Source: an uncultured Altererythrobacter sp.
GTDB lineage: Bacteria > Pseudomonadota > Alphaproteobacteria > Sphingomonadales > Sphingomonadaceae
Assembly: GCA_937950385.1 (NCBI GenBank)
Contig: CALFEA010000028.1
Coordinates: forward strand, 1 to 5,956
Reading direction: 5' to 3'
DNA length: 5,956 nucleotides
Part shown: positions 1 through 5,879 of the stretch, in pieces
How the letters are laid out: each line of letters begins with the position of its first letter
How positions within the stretch are numbered: position 1 is the first letter of the stretch
Made by a program: the position numbers and the translations under genes
The notes under the pieces: generated by a model
Databases searched by the model: none
Told to the model about the DNA's origin: nothing
Seen by the model: only the letters and a program-made list of their open reading frames with translations

Positions 1-79
1 CCAACGCCAGCGTCATGCCGACCAATCCGCCGCCCAATATCAGCATATCTGCGCTTTTTGTGCTCACCGCTGTCACCAT
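1..79 (-). CDS. FAD-dependent hydroxylase, UbiH/UbiF/Coq6-like (N-terminal fragment)
   Basis: Only the first 26 codons are present; the gene continues past the left edge. The predicted N-terminus contains the run DMLILGGGLVGMTLAL (residues 11-26): a short beta strand, the glycine-rich GGGLVG dinucleotide-binding loop and the start of a helix. This is the ADP-binding Rossmann fingerprint at the extreme N-terminus of class A flavin monooxygenases, and its wording closely resembles the UbiH/UbiF/VisC/Coq6 ubiquinone-ring hydroxylases. If so, the enzyme uses FAD, NAD(P)H and O2 to hydroxylate the ring of a polyprenylated quinone precursor at the inner membrane. I chose ATG at 79-77. A purine-rich GAAGGG (87-82) lies only 2 nt upstream, so GTG at 76-74, with 5-nt spacing, is a credible alternative start. 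The gene is divergent from dsbD. The flavoprotein fold is fairly secure, the exact substrate is not, and other FAD oxidoreductases share this loop. Confidence 0.62.
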   Translation of the reverse strand, partial: MVTAVSTKSADMLILGGGLVGMTLAL

Positions 80-126
80 TACCCTTCGCGTTGCGAATAC
101 TTTCCCATGGTCCTAGAGGCACTATC
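80..126. promoter_or_regulatory. Short divergent intergenic region (hydroxylase / dsbD)
   Basis: These 47 bp separate the two divergent start codons and must hold the 5' signals of both genes unless promoters lie inside the coding regions. The AGAGG ribosome binding site of dsbD (115-119) and the GAAGGG of the hydroxylase (87-82, minus strand) are visible. I found no convincing -35/-10 pair on either strand: AATACT (96-101) is a possible -10 on the plus strand but lacks a good -35. No operator-like palindrome was recognised. Confidence 0.4.
115..119 (+). promoter_or_regulatory. Ribosome binding site deciding the dsbD start
   Basis: AGAGG lies 7 nt upstream of ATG at 127, a normal Shine-Dalgarno spacing. 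The reading frame stays open back to a TTG at 58, but that start would overlap the divergent hydroxylase, has no such site, and would put 23 residues in front of an otherwise normal signal peptide. The site therefore supports 127 as the start. Confidence 0.7.
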
Positions 127-2277
127 ATGATCGACGCAAGAACTCTCCGTACACCGCGCGCTGCAATATGCGCATGGCTGCTTGCATGCGCCGCATTGAT
201 GATGGGCGCGCTATTGGTTGCAGCGCCAGCTTTGGCGCAAGAATTGTCTCAGGACGTAGAGTTCGGTGACGAGAATATCGGTGTCGAGCTTTACACTGAG
301 ACCGCGCCTTTGGCGGGCGAGGAATGGATGCTCGCGCTGCGCTTTACGCCCGATCCTGACAGTGACGAAGAATGGCACGGCTATTGGTCGAACCCGGGCG
401 ATGCGGGGCTCGGCATGCAATTGCAGCTGAACCTGCCTGATGAGTGGGAGCAGGGCGAGGCGCTTTATCCCGTGCCGCAGCGGTTCGTGCAGGCAATTGG
501 TGATGAAGGCGATGCCCTTATGAACCACATTTACAAGGGCGCTTACAGCGTTCTTATCCCTGTGAAAGTTCCAGCAGACGCGGATGTGAGCGCATTCGGA
601 ACGCTGACCGGTTTCGTCAGTTACCTTGCCTGCACCGATATGCTGTGCGTGCCGCAAGATGCATCTTTGCTTGCCAAGCCGCCAACAAAATCACCCAGCC
701 AATTTCCGAAATGGCGCGCGCAAATAGCGCCCTTGCTGGACACGCCGGCGCGCTATGCGTTGGATGATACAAAGCTTCAGCTTGCGATCCCTTTGCCTGC
801 ATCTGTGAGGCTTGACGATCCGCATGTGTTCATCGCGAATACGCGGCTTGTGCTGTATAATGCACCGCAAATATTTCGCCGCAATGGCGATGTTGTGACC
901 GCCGAAATAACGTTGTCTGATTGGCCGGGCGGCGAAGATGCTGAGCCGCTGGGCGCAGTTTCTGGTATCGTTTCATTTGGCGGCAATATGGGCGTTCGGT
1001 TCGTCGCTGAGCCGGGTGAAGTTCCATCAGGCGGCGCACGGATCGTTAGCGCTGCAGCGCCTGAAACACCGCCGCTTGCATGGCTTCTATTGGCCGCATT
1101 GGCAGGCGGATTGATCCTCAATATTATGCCTTGTGTTTTCCCGATCCTCTCGATCAAAGCGCTTGCGCTGGCGAAAGCGGGCGGGGACCAAAGTGCCGAT
1201 CAGAGCGGGGCGCGCAGCGATGCTTTGGCCTATACCGCTGGCGTTGTGCTGGCCTGCGTCGCACTGGGAGGGGTCATGCTTGGCCTGCGGGCGGGCGGAG
1301 AGCAAGTGGGCTGGGCATTCCAGCTGCAATCACCGGGCGTAGTGGTCGCGCTGCTATTGCTCGCTGTTGCCATCACGGCCAATTTTGCAGGCATTTTTGA
1401 GCTGCCGCAATTGTCGTTCACCGGGAAGGGCGGGCGCAATGGTTCTTTCGCCACCGGACTGCTTGCCGCATTCGTCGCGACGCCTTGCACAGGGCCGTTT
1501 ATGGCCGCTGCATTGGGCGCGGCTCTATTGCTTCCTCCGTTGCCCGCGCTGCTGCTGTTTGCGGCATTGGGACTGGGCCTTGCGCTGCCGTTTCTTGCTA
1601 TCGGTTTCATTCCGGCCTTGCGCCGCAAATTGCCCAAGCCGGGCGCATGGATGGAGCGGTTCCGCAATCTGATGGCTATCCCCATGGGGCTGACGGCGCT
1701 GGCGCTGATTTGGTTGACGGTCCAGCTGGGCGGGCGCGGTTTTGCGCTGATGGCGCTGGTCGTTTGCCTTGGGATTGTGATCGGCTTTTTCGTTGTTGGA
1801 AAATTGCAGGCCGCTGGCAAAATGGCGTGGCCCGCATGGGGCCTGATCGCTGCGCCGTTCCTGATCTTTGGTGCCTTTGCATTGCCCGCCAGCTATGCCC
1901 CGCAAAGCTCCAATATCGCAGCGCAATCCATCCATTCGCCGCTTACATTTAGCGCCGAGGCGCTGGCAGAGGCGCGCGCCACCGGTAAGCCAGTCTTCGT
2001 ATGGTTTACTGCCGATTGGTGCGTCACTTGCAAAGTGAATGAGCGCGTGGCGATTGAGCGAGAGGAAGTGCGCGCGGCGTTTGAGAAAGCGGGCGTGCTC
2101 ACTATGGTTGCCGATTGGACGCAGCCTGATCCAGCGATCACCAATTTCCTGCAATCACAAGGCGCAGCGGGCGTGCCGCTTTACCTTTGGTATGAACCCG
2201 CTTCACAGGCTGAGCAGCTGCCGCAAGTATTGACGCCGGATATGCTTATTCAGCGGGCTGAGACACCGCGTCCTTAG
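127..2277 (+). CDS. dsbD: Protein-disulfide reductase DsbD, ScsB-type (thiol:disulfide interchange transporter)
   Basis: This 716-residue inner-membrane protein is predicted to take electrons from cytoplasmic thioredoxin and pass them to periplasmic disulfides. A signal peptide (about 1-37) ends in ALA-QE. The periplasmic part (about 38-315) contains WHGYWSNPGD (83-92), typical of DsbD/ScsB N-terminal regions, and a cysteine pair C169-TDML-C174. The membrane core (about 316-587) has roughly eight hydrophobic helices, with the conserved cysteines in NIMPC (C336) and ATPC (C454), the expected DsbD-beta redox pair. The C-terminal thioredoxin-like domain (about 605-716) has WCVTC (C632/C635) and a GVPLYLWY segment with the expected cis-proline. 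All three redox pairs are intact. E. coli DsbD is about 565 residues; the extra length is a larger periplasmic region of about 280 residues, as in ScsB proteins. No scsC/dsbC/dsbG partner is visible nearby. The 3' end overlaps the convergent lipoprotein gene by 32 bp. Confidence 0.93.
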   Translation: MIDARTLRTPRAAICAWLLACAALMMGALLVAAPALAQELSQDVEFGDENIGVELYTETAPLAGEEWMLALRFTPDPDSDEEWHGYWSNPGDAGLGMQLQLNLPDEWEQGEALYPVPQRFVQAIGDEGDALMNHIYKGAYSVLIPVKVPADADVSAFGTLTGFVSYLACTDMLCVPQDASLLAKPPTKSPSQFPKWRAQIAPLLDTPARYALDDTKLQLAIPLPASVRLDDPHVFIANTRLVLYNAPQIFRRNGDVVTAEITLSDWPGGEDAEPLGAVSGIVSFGGNMGVRFVAEPGEVPSGGARIVSAAAPETPPLAWLLLAALAGGLILNIMPCVFPILSIKALALAKAGGDQSADQSGARSDALAYTAGVVLACVALGGVMLGLRAGGEQVGWAFQLQSPGVVVALLLLAVAITANFAGIFELPQLSFTGKGGRNGSFATGLLAAFVATPCTGPFMAAALGAALLLPPLPALLLFAALGLGLALPFLAIGFIPALRRKLPKPGAWMERFRNLMAIPMGLTALALIWLTVQLGGRGFALMALVVCLGIVIGFFVVGKLQAAGKMAWPAWGLIAAPFLIFGAFALPASYAPQSSNIAAQSIHSPLTFSAEALAEARATGKPVFVWFTADWCVTCKVNERVAIEREEVRAAFEKAGVLTMVADWTQPDPAITNFLQSQGAAGVPLYLWYEPASQAEQLPQVLTPDMLIQRAETPRP

Positions 2278-2896
2278 GCGCGTTATCATCCACCAATGCG
2301 GGCTCGTTAGCCTCCGCTACCGGATCGCCCACTTCAAGAATATCGAGTGAAGGTTTCGGCAGCGCCAAAGCGCGGCAATCATTGACAAGTTTTGCAGCAC
2401 TGATTGCCCCGTCTTGCGCCGGATTGAGCGTCACCATTCCTGCGCCGGGTAAAGTCGCGGTGACTTCCTTGGGGCCGGTTAAGGCTTCCAAATCGGGATG
2501 GTTTGCAGGGATGGTGCCTTGCCACACGAACCCGCCGGGAACTTCAGTCGCATCCACTGCAATGCGGGCTACATGGCTGTTGCCAACCAACGCAAAAAAC
2601 GCTTTGCCGCCTTTGTCCGCAGGTGAGAGCCGCGTGACTTGCAGGAGCGGTACTTTGGGATCACCGATGCATTGCATTGCCATCAAAGGAGCCTTGCCCG
2701 CTTGGCCGTAGATAATGCGTCCGGCCTCCTCGCTATTCGCCCAGAATGCGCCCTCGCTATCGGGCGATTCTAAAGGCGCGGGCGGTGCATCGGGCTTGTC
2801 GCTAAAGACCCGGCCCGTTGCCGCTTCATCACTGGGCGGCGGCTTGCATGCCGCCAAAGCGAGTAAGGGAAGCGCAAGGCATACGGCCAAGCGCAT
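2246..2896 (-). CDS. Putative lipoprotein of unknown function, coupled to uvrB
   Basis: I do not recognise a family for this 216-residue protein. The N-terminus is a lipoprotein signal peptide: a short positive start, a hydrophobic core (3-16) and a lipobox LAAC, giving lipidation at C17. A proline- and acid-rich linker follows (18-50), then a compact region (about 50-175) with one cysteine near each end (C76 in MQC, C174 in NDC) that could form a disulfide, and an acidic, probably disordered tail (about 185-216). D18 is absent at +2 (it is lysine), so there is no classical inner-membrane retention signal by the E. coli rule. Its ATG (2896-2894) overlaps the uvrB stop as TAATG, so it is probably translated by coupling from the uvrB mRNA. 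The last 32 bp are antisense to the end of dsbD. Envelope location is well supported; the role is unknown and nothing links it to DNA repair except position. Confidence 0.82.
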   Translation of the reverse strand: MRLAVCLALPLLALAACKPPPSDEAATGRVFSDKPDAPPAPLESPDSEGAFWANSEEAGRIIYGQAGKAPLMAMQCIGDPKVPLLQVTRLSPADKGGKAFFALVGNSHVARIAVDATEVPGGFVWQGTIPANHPDLEALTGPKEVTATLPGAGMVTLNPAQDGAISAAKLVNDCRALALPKPSLDILEVGDPVAEANEPALVDDNAPKDAVSQPAE

Positions 2897-5121
2897 TACG
2901 CTTTCCCGCCCATAAACTTGGTGCGCTTATTGCCATATTTGGTTTTGCGTGTGCCGGGGCGGCCAGCATCGCTGCGGCCCACTTTCGGGCGCGCCGCATG
3001 GGCCAAGGCGGGGGCGCTGCCAACAGGGGCGGATGCGCCCAATCCAAGCTCCCCTTCTTCCAAGCGGCGGATTTCATCGCGCAATCGGCCTGCTTCTTCA
3101 AATTCAAGGTCAGCCGCGGCTGTGCGCATGCGTTTCTCTAGGTCTTCGATGTGGCTACGCAGATTGTGGCCCACGAGATTGTTTTTCTCGCCATCGCCTG
3201 TGTCGACGGTGACGCCATCTTGAGATGCGGTGTGCGCGACAATATCGGCAATATCGCGCTTGATCGTTTGCGGCGTGATGCCGTGCTCATCATTATAAGC
3301 GCGCTGCTTTTCGCGGCGGCGATCGGTCTCGGCCATGGCGCGTTCCATGCTGCCGGTAATGCGGTCGGCATAGAGGATCACATGCCCTTCAACATTGCGG
3401 GCTGCGCGGCCAATCGTTTGCACGAGGCTGGTTTCGCTGCGCAAGAAGCCTTCCTTGTCGGCATCTAGGATCGCGACCAATCCGCACTCAGGAATATCGA
3501 GCCCCTCGCGCAGCAGATTGATCCCGACGAGCACATCGTAAACGCCGAGGCGCAAATCGCGGATCAGTTCAATCCGCTCCAGCGTCTCCACATCGCTATG
3601 CATATAGCGCACGCGCAGACCTGCTTCGTGCATAAATTCGGTGAGATCCTCGGCCATGCGTTTGGTCAGAGTGGTGACCAGCGTCCGGTAGCCTTTTTCC
3701 GCTGTCTGGCGGCATTGCTCAATGCAATCTTGCACTTGATCCTCGACCGGACGGATTGATACGGGCGGATCGATCAGGCCCGTGGGGCGGATGACTTGTT
3801 CGGCAAAGACGCCGCCGGTTTGCTCCATTTCCCAGCTGCCCGGAGTGGCCGAGACCGCCACGGTTTGAGGGCGCATCGCATCCCATTCGTTAAAGCGTAA
3901 GGGGCGGTTGTCGATGCAACTGGGCAAGCGAAAGCCATGCTCTGCCAAAGTGATTTTGCGGCGGTGATCGCCTTTTGACATAGCGCCAATTTGCGGCACG
4001 GTCTGGTGGCTTTCATCGACAAATAGCAGCGCATTTTCAGGCAAATATTCAAACAAGGTCGGCGGCGGCTCGCCCGGCAATCGGCCAGTGAGAAAGCGCG
4101 AGTAATTCTCAATCCCTGCGCATGAACCCGTTGCCGCAATCATCTCCAGATCAAAATGCGTGCGCTGCTCCAGCCGCTGATGCTCCAGCAATTTGCCTTC
4201 CGCCTCCAGCTCTTTCAGCCGTTCAGCCAGCTCAAATTTAATCGCCTCTGCCGCCTGCTTCATCGTTGGGCCGGGGGTGACATAGTGGCTGTTGGCGTAG
4301 ACACGCACGACCTCAAGGCTAGCACCCGTTTTGCCGGTCAGCGGATCGAATTCGGCAATCTCTTCAATGTCATCGCCGAAAAAGCTGATGCGCCATGCCA
4401 TGTCTTCATAATGGCTGGGGAAGATCTCCAGATTGTCGCCGCGCACACGAAAGCACCCGCGCGCAAAGGCTGTATCATTGCGCTTATATTGCAGCGCGAC
4501 GAGCTTGCGGATGAGCTCGCGCTGATCGACCACGGCGTCCTTCTTAATGTCGAAGATCATCGCAGAATATGTCTCAACCGAGCCAATACCATACAGGCAC
4601 GACACAGACGCAACGATGATCACATCATCGCGCTCCAAAAGCGAGCGCGTGGCCGAATGACGCATCCGGTCAATCGCCTCGTTCACGCTGGACTCTTTCT
4701 CGATGTAAGTATCAGAGCGCGGCACGTAGGCTTCGGGTTGGTAATAGTCGTAATAGGATACGAAATATTCCACCGCATTGTTCGGGAAGAAGCTCTTAAA
4801 CTCGCCGTATAATTGCGCAGCCAAGATCTTGTTCGGCGCGAGGATCAGGGCAGGGCGCTGCAACTCCTCAATCATCTTGGCCATGGTGAAGGTCTTGCCG
4901 GAGCCCGTGACCCCAAGCAGCGTCTGCGTCTGTTCGTCTGCATGGGCGCCCGCCACTAGCTCAGCGATAGCGCGCGGTTGATCGCCTGCGGGCGAATATT
5001 CCGACACCAGCTCAAACTTCTTGCCCGGCATGCTCTTTTCCGGACGCGCAGGCTTATGGGGCACGAAATCTTCGCCGGTCTCCGGCTCTTCAAGCCCGCG
5101 TCTGATTACCAATTCTGACAT
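2896..5121 (-). CDS. uvrB: Excinuclease ABC subunit UvrB
   Basis: This 741-residue protein is the damage-verifying DNA helicase-like ATPase of nucleotide excision repair. It receives DNA from UvrA and recruits UvrC for incision in the cytoplasm. Walker A is GVTGSGKT (70-77). The tyrosine-rich beta-hairpin that clamps a DNA strand is at about 122-144 ([17 protein letters not shown]). The Walker B/motif II box is VDESH (368-372), motif III is SATPGSWE (424-431), motif V is around [13 protein letters not shown] (533-545) and motif VI is QTIGRAARN (568-576). A UVR coiled coil that binds UvrC lies at about 655-690. E. coli UvrB is about 673 residues; the surplus is about 30 residues at the N-terminus and a basic tail at 692-741. 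The frame stays open upstream to a GTG at 5235. I chose ATG 5121-5119 because [14 protein letters not shown] resembles related N-termini, although its ribosome binding site is weak; ATG 5181-5179 is the main alternative. No alphaproteobacterial SOS box is visible upstream. Confidence 0.97.
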   Translation of the reverse strand: MSELVIRRGLEEPETGEDFVPHKPARPEKSMPGKKFELVSEYSPAGDQPRAIAELVAGAHADEQTQTLLGVTGSGKTFTMAKMIEELQRPALILAPNKILAAQLYGEFKSFFPNNAVEYFVSYYDYYQPEAYVPRSDTYIEKESSVNEAIDRMRHSATRSLLERDDVIIVASVSCLYGIGSVETYSAMIFDIKKDAVVDQRELIRKLVALQYKRNDTAFARGCFRVRGDNLEIFPSHYEDMAWRISFFGDDIEEIAEFDPLTGKTGASLEVVRVYANSHYVTPGPTMKQAAEAIKFELAERLKELEAEGKLLEHQRLEQRTHFDLEMIAATGSCAGIENYSRFLTGRLPGEPPPTLFEYLPENALLFVDESHQTVPQIGAMSKGDHRRKITLAEHGFRLPSCIDNRPLRFNEWDAMRPQTVAVSATPGSWEMEQTGGVFAEQVIRPTGLIDPPVSIRPVEDQVQDCIEQCRQTAEKGYRTLVTTLTKRMAEDLTEFMHEAGLRVRYMHSDVETLERIELIRDLRLGVYDVLVGINLLREGLDIPECGLVAILDADKEGFLRSETSLVQTIGRAARNVEGHVILYADRITGSMERAMAETDRRREKQRAYNDEHGITPQTIKRDIADIVAHTASQDGVTVDTGDGEKNNLVGHNLRSHIEDLEKRMRTAAADLEFEEAGRLRDEIRRLEEGELGLGASAPVGSAPALAHAARPKVGRSDAGRPGTRKTKYGNKRTKFMGGKA

Positions 5122-5150
5122 GCCGTCTGATATGGGCGAGCCGCGATGCG

Positions 5151-5178
5151 TTGTGAAGGGGCACTTGTGAAGAGGCGA
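5151..5178 (+). repeat. Imperfect 14-bp tandem repeat upstream of uvrB
   Basis: TTGTGAAGGGGCAC (5151-5164) is followed directly by TTGTGAAGAGGCGA (5165-5178), matching at 11 of 14 positions including the first eight. It lies between the chosen uvrB start and the alternative ATG at 5181. It could be paired regulator half-sites, a local duplication, or, if uvrB starts farther upstream, part of its coding sequence. Confidence 0.55.
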
Positions 5179-5239
5179 CATTATGACCGCCCAGACTTGC
5201 CCATAGAAGCGCGCGCAGTTACCCCGTTCAAACACAATT

Positions 5240-5244
5240 GAGGG
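5240..5244 (+). promoter_or_regulatory. Ribosome binding site deciding the DUF3617 gene start
   Basis: GAGGG lies 8 nt upstream of ATG at 5253. The in-frame TTG at 5238 overlaps this site and has no ribosome binding site of its own, so 5253 is preferred. The choice also gives a normal lipoprotein signal peptide beginning MKR. Confidence 0.75.
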
Positions 5245-5252
5245 ATAATGAT

Positions 5253-5792
5253 ATGAAACGCATGGTAGTTTTGGCGAGCGTTTGCGCTCTGGTCGCAGCT
5301 TGTTCAGGCGATAGCACAGCGGATGCTGACGGCGATGGCGAAGTGTCCGCTGAAGAAATGAAAGCCGAGGTTGCTCAGGCGGATATTAAGCCGCAGGCCG
5401 GCGAATATAGCGCCTCATCTGAGCTCGTCAGCATTGAGATCCCTGGTGCCCCTGAGGGCATGGCGGAGATGATGAAGGGGGCCATGAAAAGCCAGGACAA
5501 CAAATTCTGCATCACCCAAGAAGACGCTGACAAAGGCTTTGAAAAAATGGCGCTGGAAAGCCAGCAAGGCAATTGCACAGTCGACAGCTTTGACGTTGAT
5601 GGCGGCGATATTGACGCCAAAATGACCTGCTCAGCCGATGGCACGAACAAAATGAACATCACTTTGGATGGCTCGGGCACATCCACCACGATGGATATGC
5701 AGATCACCATGGAAGGCAAATTGCCGCAAATCGGTGATGCCAAAATGGTCATGCGCACCACGCAAAAACGCATTGGCGATTGCCCCGCATAA
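5253..5792 (+). CDS. DUF3617-type lipoprotein with an EF-hand-like loop
   Basis: This 179-residue protein starts with a lipoprotein signal peptide (MKR, hydrophobic 5-16, lipobox VAAC, lipidated C17). Seven residues later comes [12 protein letters not shown] (24-35), which satisfies the 12-residue EF-hand calcium loop: acidic at loop positions 1, 3 and 5, glycine at 6, hydrophobic at 8 and glutamate at 12. The remainder (about 46-177) resembles DUF3617 proteins: [16 protein letters not shown] (50-65), FCIT (85-88) followed by acidic residues, then C108, C126 and a C-terminal C177. The four mature cysteines besides C17 could form two disulfides. Methionine is abundant (MAEMMKGAM at 70-78; MDMQITM at 147-153). 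DUF3617 has no established biochemical function to my knowledge, so envelope location is the firm statement. Its promoter is probably in the uvrB intergenic region; no T-tailed terminator follows the TAA. Confidence 0.88.
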   Translation: MKRMVVLASVCALVAACSGDSTADADGDGEVSAEEMKAEVAQADIKPQAGEYSASSELVSIEIPGAPEGMAEMMKGAMKSQDNKFCITQEDADKGFEKMALESQQGNCTVDSFDVDGGDIDAKMTCSADGTNKMNITLDGSGTSTTMDMQITMEGKLPQIGDAKMVMRTTQKRIGDCPA

Positions 5793-5819
5793 ACAGGGCG
5801 CAATTAAGGGTTAGCGCGC

Positions 5820-5879
5820 GCCAGCCATCACTTCATTGATCATTCACGCCTTTGCGTGGATAATGGCATGATGGCTGGC
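5820..5879. repeat. Nested palindrome: perfect 11-bp inverted repeat with inner hairpin
   Basis: GCCAGCCATCA (5820-5830) is the exact reverse complement of TGATGGCTGGC (5869-5879). Inside, ATTCACGC (5842-5849) and GCGTGGAT (5854-5861) form an 8-bp stem with one G-T pair around a CTTT loop. The right outer arm covers the start codons of the next gene. No T-run follows, so this does not look like an intrinsic terminator. It may be an operator pair, a cruciform or an RNA hairpin over the start codon. Confidence 0.75.
5836..5864 (+). promoter_or_regulatory. Candidate sigma70-type promoter at the downstream gene's start
   Basis: TTGATC (5836-5841) and GATAAT (5859-5864) are separated by 17 bp. 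They match the TTGACA/TATAAT consensus at four of six and five of six positions. Transcription would be expected to start at about 5870-5872, with A5871, the first base of an ATG, seven bases past the -10 box. The resulting mRNA would be leaderless or nearly so. The box pair could also be chance, since GGATAATG also occurs at 5243-5250 next to a ribosome binding site. Confidence 0.5.

Larger units (their letters stand above)
5122..5252. promoter_or_regulatory. Divergent intergenic region, uvrB / DUF3617 lipoprotein
   Basis: The 131 bp between the chosen starts must serve both genes. On the minus strand, TTGAAC (5232-5227) with TTCTAT 17 bp downstream (5209-5204) is a weak sigma70-like candidate for uvrB: four of six and three of six matches. 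On the plus strand I found no convincing promoter for the lipoprotein gene. A GTTC-N7-GTTC LexA box was looked for and not found; GTTA-N4-GTTC (5218-5229) is the nearest resemblance and has the wrong spacing. A 14-bp imperfect tandem repeat occupies 5151-5178. Confidence 0.45.

Noticed and set aside
58..126. Upstream TTG start for dsbD
   Set aside because: It overlaps the divergent hydroxylase start and lacks a ribosome binding site; ATG at 127 has a good AGAGG and begins a normal signal peptide.
1525..2154. 209-codon open frame on the minus strand
   Set aside because: It is antisense to the membrane and thioredoxin regions of dsbD, with a Gln/Arg-rich composition typical of antisense reading and no domain.
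2240..2330. Bidirectional terminator between dsbD and the lipoprotein gene
   Set aside because: The short GC-rich complementary pieces here do not form a clear stem with a T-tail, and the region is coding.
4156..4812. 218-codon open frame on the plus strand
   Set aside because: It lies antisense inside uvrB, whose helicase motifs are intact, and its translation shows no recognisable domain; it is a shadow of codon bias.
5218..5229. GTTA-N4-GTTC as a LexA box
   Set aside because: The spacing is 4 rather than 7 and one half-site is imperfect.
5238..5252. Upstream TTG start for the DUF3617 lipoprotein
   Set aside because: It overlaps the GAGGG site that serves ATG 5253 and would add only five residues before the signal peptide.
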